Shown in pieces: positions 27,364-36,350 of a stretch of 64,000 nucleotides of DNA. The first letter of the stretch is position 1, and every line of letters starts with the position of its first letter. The stretch spans positions 1 through 64,000 of the forward strand of contig JANYJB010000065.1 of assembly GCA_025361935.1 (NCBI GenBank), read 5' to 3'. The notes beneath the pieces were generated by a model. It had not been told where the DNA came from. It saw nothing but the letters and a program-made list of their open reading frames with translations, and ran no database searches. Origin of the DNA: Verrucomicrobiota bacterium (GTDB taxonomy: Bacteria; Verrucomicrobiota; Verrucomicrobiia; Opitutales; Opitutaceae). Made by a program: the position numbers and the translations under genes.

Positions 27364-28503
27364 ATGTCCAAGCGTTTTGCAGTCGTGATTTCCGACGAAT
27401 TCTTGCGGCGCTTAATGCCTTCTCTCGCGCCTCTCGGCCAGCAGGGTCTGGAGTTGAGCATCATCGACGTGCATCGTTCCTTTTCCCAAATCCGCACGCT
27501 TCTGAATCAAAACAGGCCTGCGGGCATTATCACCGAATGGCTGCCGGGCACCACGGAAAAACTGATCAATCTCGGCTATCCCACGGTCATCGCCGATACG
27601 GATTCTGTCTATCCGGGCGCGCTCAGTGTCGATATCAATGACGTCGCCGTAGGAACCACGGCCGCGGAATATTTCCTTGGAGCAGGCTATCGCAATTTTG
27701 CGTTTGTAGGACTGGATTGTCCTTATTCGAAACAGCGCCTGGATGGATTTCGCAGACGCCTGCAACGCGAGAATTTAAATTGTGATTTCCACGAGGAAAC
27801 CGAGCCGATCAATCGTCATTACATAGAAATTTGGAAAGAATCTTCTGCGGCGCTTCGCCGGTGGCTGAAAAGTTTGCCCAAGCCGGTCGCGGTTTTTGCA
27901 GCGCACGATCCTCTCGGCCGACTGGTCTGCGAGGCCGGTCGCGAAGCAGGGATTTTGATTCCCGAGGAGCTCGCCGTGCTCGGGGCGAACAATGACGAAA
28001 TGGTGTGTGCGTTAAGCCATCCGCCACTTTCGAGCGTGATCATTCCATGGGATCGCATCGGCACCGCGGTCAGTGAGTGGATACGCTCGCTGGATAAAAC
28101 CCCCCAGAGGTCGCCAACACCGATCTTGTTTCCGCCCGGCGGCGTCAACCAACGCCAATCCACGACGCTGCTCGCGGTGGAAAACGAGCCGCTCCGACGG
28201 GCGCTCCAATATTTGCGGGATAAATTTTCTGAACCGATTTCGATTGGGATGATGTGCAGGGAATTGCATTTATCACGACGCTCGGTTGAGCGGTGCTTTG
28301 AGAAGCACCTGCAGGCGACCCCTCTGGAAATGCTCCATCGGATGCGCATTGAGCGCGCCAAGACCATGCTCGTTGACACCAACCAGCCGGTCACGCTCAT
28401 CGCCGAGAAGTGCGGCTTTTCCAATGGTGAGCGCCTAGCGGTGGTCTTTCGAAACCATACAAAAATGAGCCCGTCCAAATTCCGTAAATCATCCCAAACA
28501 TGA
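27364..28503 (+). CDS. xylR: XylR-type AraC-family transcriptional regulator with periplasmic-binding-like sensor
   Basis: A 379-residue regulator: an N-terminal periplasmic-binding-protein-like sensor (about 1-270, with RPAGIITEWLPGT, YRNFAFVGLDCPYSKQRLDGF and LAVLGANNDEMVC) fused to a C-terminal AraC DNA-binding domain (about 280-379, with HLSRRSVERCFEKHL and LIAEKCGFSN). This arrangement is that of XylR, which activates xylose genes when xylose binds. ATG 27364 (MSKRFAVVIS) is the likely start; a 26-residue extension to 27286 is possible. Divergent from xylA. Confidence 0.88.
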   Translation: MSKRFAVVISDEFLRRLMPSLAPLGQQGLELSIIDVHRSFSQIRTLLNQNRPAGIITEWLPGTTEKLINLGYPTVIADTDSVYPGALSVDINDVAVGTTAAEYFLGAGYRNFAFVGLDCPYSKQRLDGFRRRLQRENLNCDFHEETEPINRHYIEIWKESSAALRRWLKSLPKPVAVFAAHDPLGRLVCEAGREAGILIPEELAVLGANNDEMVCALSHPPLSSVIIPWDRIGTAVSEWIRSLDKTPQRSPTPILFPPGGVNQRQSTTLLAVENEPLRRALQYLRDKFSEPISIGMMCRELHLSRRSVERCFEKHLQATPLEMLHRMRIERAKTMLVDTNQPVTLIAEKCGFSNGERLAVVFRNHTKMSPSKFRKSSQT

Positions 28504-28620
28504 TGGTAGTTATGAAAAGCCGGCCATGAATCCACCGGGCGACAATCACACGTCCAAGACCGGTGCGGCAAAATACAGCGAGGCAAATTGAAATGTGCAG
28601 CCGTTCTGTTTTCCTTCCCC

Positions 28621-29319
28621 ATGCTTACCCTCGGCATCGATCTTTCCTCCCAACCCAAGGACACCGCCGCGTGCCTGATCGAGTGGCATGACGACGGACG
28701 CGCCGTCGTTCGCGACACCAAATCGTCCTGCGATGACGACACGCTGGACGCGTTGATCCTCAAAGCAGACGCCATCGGCATCGACGCGCCGCTCGGCTGG
28801 CCGGACGCCTTCGTGAAAGCCGTCGGCGGCTGGACGGATACGAAATGGGACACGGCCTTGCGCGATTGTCTTCGCCTGCGCCTCACCGACATCGAGGTTC
28901 GTAAAAACACGAAGCTCACTCCGCTCAGCGTCTCCACCGATCGCATCGCCCTTCCCGCCATGCGCGCGATGGCGCTCCTCGCTCGCCACGGCGTCGCGGA
29001 CCGCAGCGGCGGCGACGGGAAATTTTTCGAGGTTTATCCCGCGGGCAGCCTCAAGCAATGGGGACTCAAACACAGCGGCTACAAAGGCGCAGAAAACCTT
29101 CCCGCGCGCCGCGACCTGCTCACCTCGCTCCGCAAAGAATGGCCGGACCTCCGCGCGGACGACTCGTTTGCCGACAGCGACCACGCACTCGACGCCTTGG
29201 TCGCTTCGCTAAGCGCACACGAAGCCGCCGTCGGAAAATCCTTGAGGCCATCCGCCGACCAACTCGCAACCGCCTGCCGCGAAGGCTGGATTCACCTGCC
29301 TGAGACTGGGTCGGCATGA
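28621..29319 (+). CDS. DUF429 domain-containing protein
   Basis: A 232-residue protein of the DUF429 family, which has an RNase H-like/actin-like look but no established reaction. Signatures include the start MLTLGIDLSSQPKDTAACLI, AIGIDAPLGWPDAF, FFEVYPAGSLKQWGL and DDSFADSDHALDALVASL. ATG 28621 is preferred over an extension to 28588. It follows xylR by 117 bases on the same strand, but the function is probably unrelated. Confidence 0.75.
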   Translation: MLTLGIDLSSQPKDTAACLIEWHDDGRAVVRDTKSSCDDDTLDALILKADAIGIDAPLGWPDAFVKAVGGWTDTKWDTALRDCLRLRLTDIEVRKNTKLTPLSVSTDRIALPAMRAMALLARHGVADRSGGDGKFFEVYPAGSLKQWGLKHSGYKGAENLPARRDLLTSLRKEWPDLRADDSFADSDHALDALVASLSAHEAAVGKSLRPSADQLATACREGWIHLPETGSA

Positions 29320-29347
29320 GAACGACGCAGCCCTTCTTTGTTCGCCA

Positions 29348-29584
29348 TCACCGCCGCTCTAACAACATCAGGGTGACGAGAAGCATACCGATCCCGGCAA
29401 AAATAAGAATCCGTCCGCAACGTCTGATCAAAGCCAAGCGCCGGACCACTTGCTCGCCGGTCAACTTGCGATTCTTCATGGCCTCTTCCGCGTCCATGAC
29501 ATACTCATGGGCGCGCCACTGAATCCACACTCCGCTCAGAGTGAGAATGGTTGCTACAAGGAAGCAGAGGGTGGAATGAAACAT
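29348..29584 (-). CDS. Small membrane protein
   Basis: A 78-residue hypothetical protein with two hydrophobic segments (LCFLVATILTLSGVWIQW and ILIFAGIGMLLVTLMLL) separated by a basic, charged loop. It is convergent with the DUF429 gene and divergent from the FKBP gene. Function unknown. Confidence 0.5.
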   Translation of the reverse strand: MFHSTLCFLVATILTLSGVWIQWRAHEYVMDAEEAMKNRKLTGEQVVRRLALIRRCGRILIFAGIGMLLVTLMLLERR

Positions 29585-29793
29585 GCGACTGATTGGAACC
29601 CCGATTTTAGTTAAGCCAAACTCTACGCATATCCTATAAACTGCACGCCTTTTGCCATTGGCAAGTGTGTTTCCAGTCGCCCAAGCGCAGAGCAGTGTTG
29701 CGTTTGTTTCTGGGAGCCTTGGGGTGACTCCGTTTTACGGCGCTGGTCATGCTGACCGGACTGCTCTCCCTCCAACCCGATACCAACACCGTC

Positions 29794-30420
29794 ATGCCTT
29801 CCTCTCCTGAATTTTCCCTCGATACCGCCGATCAGCGCGTCAGCTACGGCATCGCCTTGAACATGGGCGCCAACATCGCCCGCCAAGGCGGCGTCGAAAT
29901 CGACCTGTCGGCGTTTCTCGTCGGCTTGCAGGACGGCCTCAGCGGCGCAAAACCGCGCATCTCGGAAGCCGATCTTCAGGCCGCGTTCCAGAGTGCGCAG
30001 GCCAAGGTCGAGGCCACCGCCTCCGCTGGTGCCGCCAAGCAGGCGGAAGCAGGCAACAAATTCCTCGCCGACAACAAGGCGCGCCTAGGCGTCGTCACCA
30101 CCAAGTCGGGCCTGCAATACGAAGTGCTGACCGAGGGCAAAGGCGCCAAGCCGAACCCCGACCAGACCGTCGAGGTCCACTACCACGGCACGTTGATCGA
30201 CGGCACGGTTTTCGACAGCTCAGTGAAGCGCGGCGAGACGATTTCGTTTCCCGTCACGGGCGTGATCCAAGGCTGGGTCGAGGCGCTGCAACTTATGGCG
30301 GTCGGCTCCAAGTGGAAGCTCTTCATCCCTGCCGAACTCGGCTACGGCAACCGCGCGCAGGGAGCGATTCCCGCCGGCTCCGTGCTGATCTTCGAGGTCG
30401 AACTGATCGGCATCGAGTAA
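29794..30420 (+). CDS. FKBP-type peptidyl-prolyl cis-trans isomerase
   Basis: A 208-residue FklB/FkpA-like isomerase that assists protein folding. The helical N-terminal dimerisation region (ADQRVSYGIALNMGANIARQ and the Ala/Lys-rich helix) is followed by the FKBP domain (about 98-208) with LQYEVLTEGKGAKPN, VEVHYHGTLIDGTVFDSS, GVIQGWVEALQLM and AELGYGNRAQGAIPAGS. ATG 29794 is taken as the start; the version from 29749 adds 15 residues. No convincing signal peptide, so a cytosolic location is favoured. Confidence 0.88.
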   Translation: MPSSPEFSLDTADQRVSYGIALNMGANIARQGGVEIDLSAFLVGLQDGLSGAKPRISEADLQAAFQSAQAKVEATASAGAAKQAEAGNKFLADNKARLGVVTTKSGLQYEVLTEGKGAKPNPDQTVEVHYHGTLIDGTVFDSSVKRGETISFPVTGVIQGWVEALQLMAVGSKWKLFIPAELGYGNRAQGAIPAGSVLIFEVELIGIE

Positions 30421-30442
30421 GGCCTCAGATTGAGGAGGCGAT

Positions 30443-30489
30443 CTACTAAACAACTACTAATTTAAGTTAAATTAGTAATAAATTAGTAG
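30443..30489. promoter_or_regulatory. 47-bp four-box palindromic operator in front of fic
   Basis: Four copies of one box, CTACTAA at 30443 and 30454 and its complement TTAGTA(A/G) at 30472 and 30483, are arranged as two direct pairs with an 11-bp period facing each other. The central part (30455-30465 and 30467-30477) is a perfect palindrome of two 11-bp arms around one G. The block is almost pure A+T in a GC-rich genome and ends four bases before the fic ATG, so a bound repressor would cover the promoter and ribosome site. Confidence 0.75.
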
Positions 30490-30493
30490 TTTT

Positions 30494-31891
30494 ATGAAAA
30501 TCCCGCAGTCCCCCAAGTCCTTCTTAGAGTTATTTAATATTATTGGAGTAGAGCGTTTTCAGACGATTATTTCGCGCTCATCGGAAATTGGACTGAAAGG
30601 TGATTATTTACATTGGAACGATCTCCGGCGGCGTCCGGCTCCAGAAGATATTACTCATGACGAGTGGTGGCTTTTGATCAAGATGGCGCGCGAGGCCAAG
30701 CTGCGTGCCATACCGCTCAAGGATAAAATCGGGCAGCCGTTTAAATATGCGCTGCCGGATCGGCTGTTGGAGCAGTTGCACACTATTGATCGCGGTTTGG
30801 GTTCGGCCTGGAACTTGCCTGAGGCGGTAACCAATCCCGCGACTCGCAACGAATACGTCGTCAGTTCGCTGATTCAGGAATCAATCACTTCAAGCCAGCT
30901 TGAAGGTGCGGTGACCACGCGCGAAGTGGCCAAGGAAATGTTGCGAAGCGGTCGGCCACCACTCGACACGAGCGAGCGCATGATTCTGAACAATTATCGG
31001 ACCATGCAACGCATCATGGATCTGCGCGACCAACCGCTAAGTCCTGAACTGCTGTTTGAACTCCACCTCCGGGTAACCGAAAACACCTTGGAGAAACCGG
31101 ATGCGGCCGGACGTTTTCGAAGGGCCGATGAGATCATCCGTGTCATGGATTTGGAGGGCCCGGTGTATCACGAACCGCCGGCGGCCGCCGAGTTGCCGGA
31201 GCGACTTGCAGCCATGTGCGCCTTCGCTAATGGCAACACGCCCGACTTCTTCATCCATCCCGTCATCCGGGCCATCATCCTTCATTTCTGGCTGGCCTAC
31301 GATCATCCGTTTGTGGATGGCAACGGGCGCACGGCGCGGGCGCTTTTCTACTGGGCGATGCTGCACCGGGGATTTCGCCTGTTTGAGTTCATCTCGATCT
31401 CCCAGATTTTGCTGAAGGCGCCTTCGCAATACGCGCTGAGCTTTCTGCATACCGAGACTGACGGCAACGATCTCACTTATTTCATCGTGCATCAGGCGGA
31501 GGTTATTCAGCGCGCCGTTGGGGCACTTCATGACTACGTCGATCAAAAGACGGCCAGCCTCAAAGCCGTCGAAAAATACCTGCGCGGGTTGTCCGATCTC
31601 AATCACCGCCAGCAATCCTTGCTGGCGCACGCGCTCCGGCATCCCGACACACGCTACACCATCGAAGGCCACAAGAGCAGTAACGGCGTAGCTTATCAGA
31701 CCGCGCGCACCGATCTCTTAGATTTGGCCGAGAGGGGGCTGCTTGTCACGAGTAAGACCGGGAAGGCATTGGTCTTTCGCACCGTATCGGATTTGCAGGA
31801 AAAATTGTCCGGCTTGGCCACCTTGCCTGTTCAACTGGGCGAAGATACCGCGACTCTTCCCCTTGGACTGAAGGTAACGTCCAAAGGATAA
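30494..31891 (+). CDS. Fic family protein (AMP-transferase type) with C-terminal winged-helix region
   Basis: A 465-residue Fic enzyme, of the family that transfers AMP (sometimes other phosphate-containing groups) to hydroxyl side chains of target proteins. The catalytic motif HPFVDGNGRTAR is complete (about residues 270-281). An inhibitory helix motif, TSSQLEGA (about 132), lies N-terminal to it, as in class II Fic proteins that restrain themselves. The C-terminal ~110 residues (SLLAHALRHPDTRYTIEGHK, AYQTARTDLLDLAERGLL) look like a winged helix. The gene begins in more AT-rich sequence directly behind a four-box operator, which the winged helix may recognise. Convergent with the RapA-like gene, 1 bp apart. 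Confidence 0.9.
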   Translation: MKIPQSPKSFLELFNIIGVERFQTIISRSSEIGLKGDYLHWNDLRRRPAPEDITHDEWWLLIKMAREAKLRAIPLKDKIGQPFKYALPDRLLEQLHTIDRGLGSAWNLPEAVTNPATRNEYVVSSLIQESITSSQLEGAVTTREVAKEMLRSGRPPLDTSERMILNNYRTMQRIMDLRDQPLSPELLFELHLRVTENTLEKPDAAGRFRRADEIIRVMDLEGPVYHEPPAAAELPERLAAMCAFANGNTPDFFIHPVIRAIILHFWLAYDHPFVDGNGRTARALFYWAMLHRGFRLFEFISISQILLKAPSQYALSFLHTETDGNDLTYFIVHQAEVIQRAVGALHDYVDQKTASLKAVEKYLRGLSDLNHRQQSLLAHALRHPDTRYTIEGHKSSNGVAYQTARTDLLDLAERGLLVTSKTGKALVFRTVSDLQEKLSGLATLPVQLGEDTATLPLGLKVTSKG

Positions 31892-31892
31892 T

Positions 31893-34748
31893 TCAATCCA
31901 AGCTCACTCCCTCGACGATCAGGCGCAGGCTGTCGAGGCGGAGGCGGGCGGTTTCGATGGCGGTGCGGACTTGGAGGACCTGTTTTTTCGCGAGGTCGAT
32001 CTCCTCGGGGCGCACGTTGTCGTTCAACTTGCCGAGATCAACGAGGCGCTGGAGATCGGCGGTGAGCACGGCGGCGGCGCGTTCGCGGGCGGTTTTTTTC
32101 AAGGTCAACGTGTGCGCGGTCGCCCGCTCCGTGGCGGCTTCGACGAGGTTTTTAAGCAACGTGCCGTTGAAGCCCGGTCGTTCGAGGAAGCGCGGGAGCG
32201 GGGCGTCTTCCACGTCGTCCGTCAGGCGGGAATAGTTGGTGTCGTCGGTCAGTTCCTGGCCGTGGATGTCCACCAGCACGCGGATCGGCGTGGGCGCGAG
32301 GAACTGGTCCACGTGCCACTTCGCGTCGGCGACGGTTTCGAGGACGAAGACGGCTTCGAGGAGGAGGTTGGGTTTGTCGGCTTCGAGCACGCAAAACGAC
32401 GTGGTGCCGGCGGGCGAATCGACGAGCAGATCAATGCTGTCCTGCACGAGAGGATGGTCGGCGGAGAGAAACGAAATGTCTTCGCGGGCGATGGCGCGTT
32501 TGCGGTCGTAGGTCGCCAGCATCCCGTCGTGCGGGATCGAGGGAAAGCCCTCGACGTAGGCGTGGGCGGAGTCGAGGTTCACATCGCCGTCCTCGTGCTC
32601 GCTGACGCGCACGCCGAAGTGATCGAGGATGTCGGTGAGGATTTTTTTGGGAAGCGGATCGGCGTCGGCGGCGCGCACGCGGGCGATGACGGCTTGCGCG
32701 ACCTCGGGGTTGAAGGAGTTGAGTTCGAGCAGGCGGTCGCGGCCTTTTTTCATTTTCTGGTTCAGAGCTTCGCGGAAGGTTTCGGTTTCGGCAATGAACG
32801 CGTCGAGTTGCTTGCGCGCGCCTTTCTTGAGTTTGCCTTCGCCGTAGGCGGTGGCGAGTTCGAGCAGGCGCAGGCGGAAGGCGTCGGCATAATCGTTGCC
32901 GCCGTGGAGCGGAGCCTCGAAGGCGTCGAGTCCGCGGTGATACCACTCGGCGACGGCTTCGTCGGCGCCGCCGGCGAGGACGGGCACGTGGATGCGGATG
33001 GTCTCCGTCTGCCCGATGCGGTCGAGGCGACCGATGCGTTGTTCGACGAGACCGGGATTAAGCGGCAGGTCGATGAGCACGAGGTGGTGGGCGAACTGGA
33101 AGTTGCGGCCCTCGCTGCCGATCTCGGAGCAGAGGAGCAACTGCGCGCCCGCAGGCTCGGCAAACCAAGCGGCCTGGCGGTCGCGCTGCACGAGCGGCAG
33201 TCCCTCGTGGAAGAGGCCGATGTTGAGGTTGAGCTTTTCTTTGATGGCGGCCTCGAGGGCGAGGACCTTGCGCTCGGAGCGGCAGATGAGGAGCACCTTG
33301 GCGGGCGCGGTTTTTTTCAGGAAGCCGACGAGCCAGTCGAGGCGCGGATCGTCTTTGAAGGAAAAACGCAGGGTGGCGATGTCGCCGGTTTCTTCGGCGG
33401 TGAGCTCGCGGGCGACGCGGACGAGCAGCGTCGGCGAGACGTCGGGAATCGTGACGGGGCAATACTGGCGCTTCGGAAAGCCGGTCATGACGGCGCGGGT
33501 GTTGCGAAACACGACGCGGCCGGTGCCGTGCTGGTCGAGCAGCGTGCGCAGGAGGGCGTCGCGCGCGCCGGCCTTGCCCGCATCGAGCGCGGCGAGGCGT
33601 GTGGCGAGCGTCTCGGGATCGCGGTCGAATATCTTGCGCAAGGTGGCGTGGTCTTTGGGCGCGAGGGGTTTGGCTTCGGTTATTTTTTCGGCGATCGCGG
33701 CGACAGTGCCGAACTGGTCGGCCTCGTTGATGAACGTCTGATAATCGTCGTAGCGATGCGGATCGAGGAGGCGGAGGCGCGCGAAGTGCCCGGCGAGACC
33801 GAGCTGCGTGGGCGTGGCGGTGAGGAGGAACAGACCGGGCGACTTGCGAGCGAGCTGTTCGACGAACTGGTATTCGGGAGTGGCGGCCTCGGGCGTCCAG
33901 CCGAGGTGATGGGCCTCGTCCACGATGACGATGTCCCAGCCGGCCTCGACGATCTGCGCACGGCGATTGGCCAGCGAACCGAGGAAGGTGTAACTGGCGA
34001 GACCGAGCTGGCTGGAGAGAAACGGATTTTTACCCGGCTCGCTGCCTTCGACATCGGCGCAGCGGGGTTCGTCAAAAATTGTGAACCACAAGTTGAAACG
34101 GCGAAGCAGCTCGACGAACCACTGGTGAACGAGCGACTCGGGCACGAGGATGAGCGCGCGCTTGGCGCGGCCGGTGGCGAGGAGGCGCTGAAGGATGAGA
34201 CAGGCCTCGATGGTTTTGCCCAGGCCGACCTCGTCAGCGAGAAGCACGCGGGGAATCTGGCGGCTGGAAACTTCGTTGAGGATGTAGAACTGGTGCGGGA
34301 TGAGATCGATGCGCCCGCCAAGAAAGCCGCGCACGTCGGACTGGCGAAAGCGGTTGCGGGCCTGAAGCGCGCGGAGGCGCAGATCGAAAACCTCGGTCGG
34401 ATCGGCCTGCCCGGCCATGAGACGCTCGGCGGGCGAACTGACGCTGGTGAGATCGGAGATGGCGTCCTCGCGCACGCGTTGGCCCTCGGGGCCGACGTAG
34501 GTGAGGATGCCCTTGTCTTCCTCGACGGACGCGACGGTGAACTTATCACCGGTGCGCGCGGCGACGGTTTCACCGGCGGCGAACTGCACGCGCTTCAGAA
34601 CGGGCGTGCCGCGGGCGTAGATGCGTTTCTCGCGCGTGGCGGGGAACTCGATCGTGATGCGGGTGCGGTCAAGCTCCACGACCAGGCCGAGGCCCAGCTC
34701 GGGTTCGCGTTCGCTCAGGCAACGTTGTCCGACAAAACCAAGAGACAT
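31893..34748 (-). CDS. rapA: RapA-like SNF2/SWI2 helicase (RNA polymerase-associated)
   Basis: A 951-residue Swi2/Snf2 ATPase resembling RapA, which in enterobacteria binds RNA polymerase and promotes its recycling. An N-terminal RapA-type beta domain (GLGLVVELDRTRITIEFPAT) precedes the helicase core: Walker A LLADEVGLGKTIEACLI, DEAH box VIVDEAHHLGW, LLTATPTQLG and motif VI-like EQRIGRLDRIGQT. The C-terminal ~300 residues match the RapA C-terminal region only loosely. Length and architecture fit RapA. Divergent from panB. Confidence 0.85.
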   Translation of the reverse strand: MSLGFVGQRCLSEREPELGLGLVVELDRTRITIEFPATREKRIYARGTPVLKRVQFAAGETVAARTGDKFTVASVEEDKGILTYVGPEGQRVREDAISDLTSVSSPAERLMAGQADPTEVFDLRLRALQARNRFRQSDVRGFLGGRIDLIPHQFYILNEVSSRQIPRVLLADEVGLGKTIEACLILQRLLATGRAKRALILVPESLVHQWFVELLRRFNLWFTIFDEPRCADVEGSEPGKNPFLSSQLGLASYTFLGSLANRRAQIVEAGWDIVIVDEAHHLGWTPEAATPEYQFVEQLARKSPGLFLLTATPTQLGLAGHFARLRLLDPHRYDDYQTFINEADQFGTVAAIAEKITEAKPLAPKDHATLRKIFDRDPETLATRLAALDAGKAGARDALLRTLLDQHGTGRVVFRNTRAVMTGFPKRQYCPVTIPDVSPTLLVRVARELTAEETGDIATLRFSFKDDPRLDWLVGFLKKTAPAKVLLICRSERKVLALEAAIKEKLNLNIGLFHEGLPLVQRDRQAAWFAEPAGAQLLLCSEIGSEGRNFQFAHHLVLIDLPLNPGLVEQRIGRLDRIGQTETIRIHVPVLAGGADEAVAEWYHRGLDAFEAPLHGGNDYADAFRLRLLELATAYGEGKLKKGARKQLDAFIAETETFREALNQKMKKGRDRLLELNSFNPEVAQAVIARVRAADADPLPKKILTDILDHFGVRVSEHEDGDVNLDSAHAYVEGFPSIPHDGMLATYDRKRAIAREDISFLSADHPLVQDSIDLLVDSPAGTTSFCVLEADKPNLLLEAVFVLETVADAKWHVDQFLAPTPIRVLVDIHGQELTDDTNYSRLTDDVEDAPLPRFLERPGFNGTLLKNLVEAATERATAHTLTLKKTARERAAAVLTADLQRLVDLGKLNDNVRPEEIDLAKKQVLQVRTAIETARLRLDSLRLIVEGVSLD

Positions 34749-34877
34749 AGCAAATGATGAAACCCGTCCGTGCGCGGTATTTCAAACGCGTTCTGCGCAT
34801 TCGCCGAAAAGCCCAGATGGACGCCCCGCAACTTGGGGTGGCGTTTCCCGTGCAAATCTGCGAGATTCATGACCTGC

Positions 34878-35666
34878 ATGAAGTCCGTCCTCGATTTCAA
34901 GGCCCGCAAAGGCGGAGCCACGATCAGCATGGTTTCCGCCTACACGCACTGGGAGGCGCGCTTCCTCGCGACCTCGCCCGTGGACTGCGTGCTCGTGGGC
35001 GACAGCCTCGCCGTCGTGCTTGATGGCGAGCCAACCACCTTCGCCGCCACGCCCGAGATCATGGCACGCCACACCGCCGCCGTCGCCCGCGGACTGGGCG
35101 GACATAAGCTCTTGGTCGCTGATTTCCCTTTCCTCGCCGCGCGCAAAGGCATCGCCGCTGCCGTTGATTGCGCCGCCGCCCTGATGCGTGCCGGCGCCAA
35201 CGCCGTGAAAATCGAAGGCATCGACGGCCATGCCGACGTCATCGCCCATCTCGTGCAATCCGGCGTGCCCGTCATGGGACACCTCGGCCTCACCCCGCAG
35301 TCCGTCCACGCCGTCGGCGGTTACAAGGTTCAAGGCCGCTCCGACGCCGACGCCGCCTCGCTCATCCGCCAGGCCCGCGCCGTAGAAACCGCCGGAGCTT
35401 TCGGACTCGTCCTGGAATGCGTGCCGTCCGCGCTCGCCCGCGAAATCACCTCGGCGCTCTCGATTCCCGTCATCGGCATCGGCGCCGGTCCGCACACCGA
35501 CGGTCAGGTTCTGGTGTTTCACGATCTCCTCGGCCTCAATCCCGGCTTCAACGCGAAGTTTGTGCGCGCGTTCGCCGACGGGAATAAAACCGTGGGCGAC
35601 GGACTCGCATCTTTCGCCGCCGCCGTCGCCAACGGCAGCTTCCCCTCCAAAAAAGAAAGCTACTGA
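34878..35666 (+). CDS. panB: 3-methyl-2-oxobutanoate hydroxymethyltransferase (ketopantoate hydroxymethyltransferase)
   Basis: Transfers a one-carbon unit from methylenetetrahydrofolate to alpha-ketoisovalerate, the first step to pantothenate. The 262-residue protein has KGGATISMVSAYTHWEARFL, CVLVGDSLAVVLDGEPTT, GANAVKIEGI, PVMGHLGLTPQSVHAVGGYK and PVIGIGAGPHTDGQVLVFHD, all typical of PanB. ATG 34878 is the best start; longer options begin at 34869 or 34770. It leads panB - coaC - coaB - panD. Confidence 0.95.
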   Translation: MKSVLDFKARKGGATISMVSAYTHWEARFLATSPVDCVLVGDSLAVVLDGEPTTFAATPEIMARHTAAVARGLGGHKLLVADFPFLAARKGIAAAVDCAAALMRAGANAVKIEGIDGHADVIAHLVQSGVPVMGHLGLTPQSVHAVGGYKVQGRSDADAASLIRQARAVETAGAFGLVLECVPSALAREITSALSIPVIGIGAGPHTDGQVLVFHDLLGLNPGFNAKFVRAFADGNKTVGDGLASFAAAVANGSFPSKKESY

Positions 35667-35674
35667 ACCGCGCC

Positions 35675-36241
35675 ATGCCCACCGCCACCCGCAAGCCCCG
35701 CCTCCTCTTTCTCCTCAGCGGCTCCATCGCCTGCTACAAGGCCTGCTTCGCCATCTCCAAACTCGTGCAGGCCGGCATCGAAGTGCGCACCGTGGCGACA
35801 CCTTCCGCGCTCCAGTTCATCGGCAAAGCCACGCTAGAAGGCCTCACCGGCCAGCCCGTCGCCAGCGACCTGTGGGAATCCGGCAAGGCGATGGATCACA
35901 TCAACCTCGCCCGCTGGGCCGACCTCGCGCTCGTCGCCCCCGCTACCGCCAACATGCTCAACCGCCTTTCCGCCGGTCTGGCCGACGACTTGGTCGGCAG
36001 CCTCTTCCTCGCCTGGGAAATCCAGAAGAAACCCTGGTGGGTCGCCCCCGCGATGAACGTCGCGATGTTCAACCACCCGCTCACGCAAGCCTCGCTGCAA
36101 AAACTCTCCGGCCTAGGCGTGCGCGTGCTCCCCACCGGCGAAGGTGCCCTCGCGTGCGGCGAGGAAGGCGCGGGTCGCCTGCTCGAACCCGAGCAGCTCG
36201 TGATGCATGTTCTGGCCGAGCTGGGCCCGAAGATCGCGTGA
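35675..36241 (+). CDS. coaC: Phosphopantothenoylcysteine decarboxylase domain protein (CoaC, stand-alone)
   Basis: A 188-residue HFCD flavoprotein that decarboxylates 4'-phosphopantothenoylcysteine in CoA synthesis. Motifs include LLFLLSGSIACYKACFAISK, the histidine in AMDHINLARWADLALVAPATANMLNRL, and the PAMN motif in WWVAPAMNVAMFNHP. In many bacteria this is the N-terminal half of a fused CoaBC; here it ends independently. It starts eight bases after panB, and the CoaB gene follows after an inverted-repeat element. Confidence 0.9.
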   Translation: MPTATRKPRLLFLLSGSIACYKACFAISKLVQAGIEVRTVATPSALQFIGKATLEGLTGQPVASDLWESGKAMDHINLARWADLALVAPATANMLNRLSAGLADDLVGSLFLAWEIQKKPWWVAPAMNVAMFNHPLTQASLQKLSGLGVRVLPTGEGALACGEEGAGRLLEPEQLVMHVLAELGPKIA

Positions 36242-36244
36242 ACA

Positions 36245-36333
36245 TTTCTTTCTCTTTCCTCTTTATCTTAATCTTTCTCTCGCGTTGCCGGATTTCCTGA
36301 CGAAAGAGAACGATTAAGAGAAAGAAGAAAGAG
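36245..36333. repeat. Inverted-repeat element, copy A (between coaC and coaB)
   Basis: A long hairpin with a pyrimidine-rich left arm (36247-36279) and a purine-rich right arm (36302-36333) around a loop of about 20 bases. The left arm is identical over all 33 bases to the complement of the right terminal repeat of the gene-bearing copy at 41012-41044. The complement of the right arm matches the left arm of copy C at 31 of 32 positions. The core motif is CTTAATC flanked by TTTCTC runs. Confidence 0.85.
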
Positions 36334-36350
36334 CCGAGCCTTCCACTTCG

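Noticed and set aside
30494..31891. Fic as a two-gene toxin-antitoxin module
   Set aside because: No separate small antitoxin gene is adjacent; the inhibitory motif is inside the same protein.
31971..34757. A 928-codon open frame on the plus strand
   Set aside because: It is antisense to the RapA-like gene, which has clear helicase motifs. The antisense translation is low-complexity (Gly/Glu/Asp/Phe-rich) from codon bias.
36245..36333. Repeat copy A as a simple intrinsic terminator
   Set aside because: It is followed by co-directional coaB, its arms are shared with three other loci, and no T run follows the right arm.
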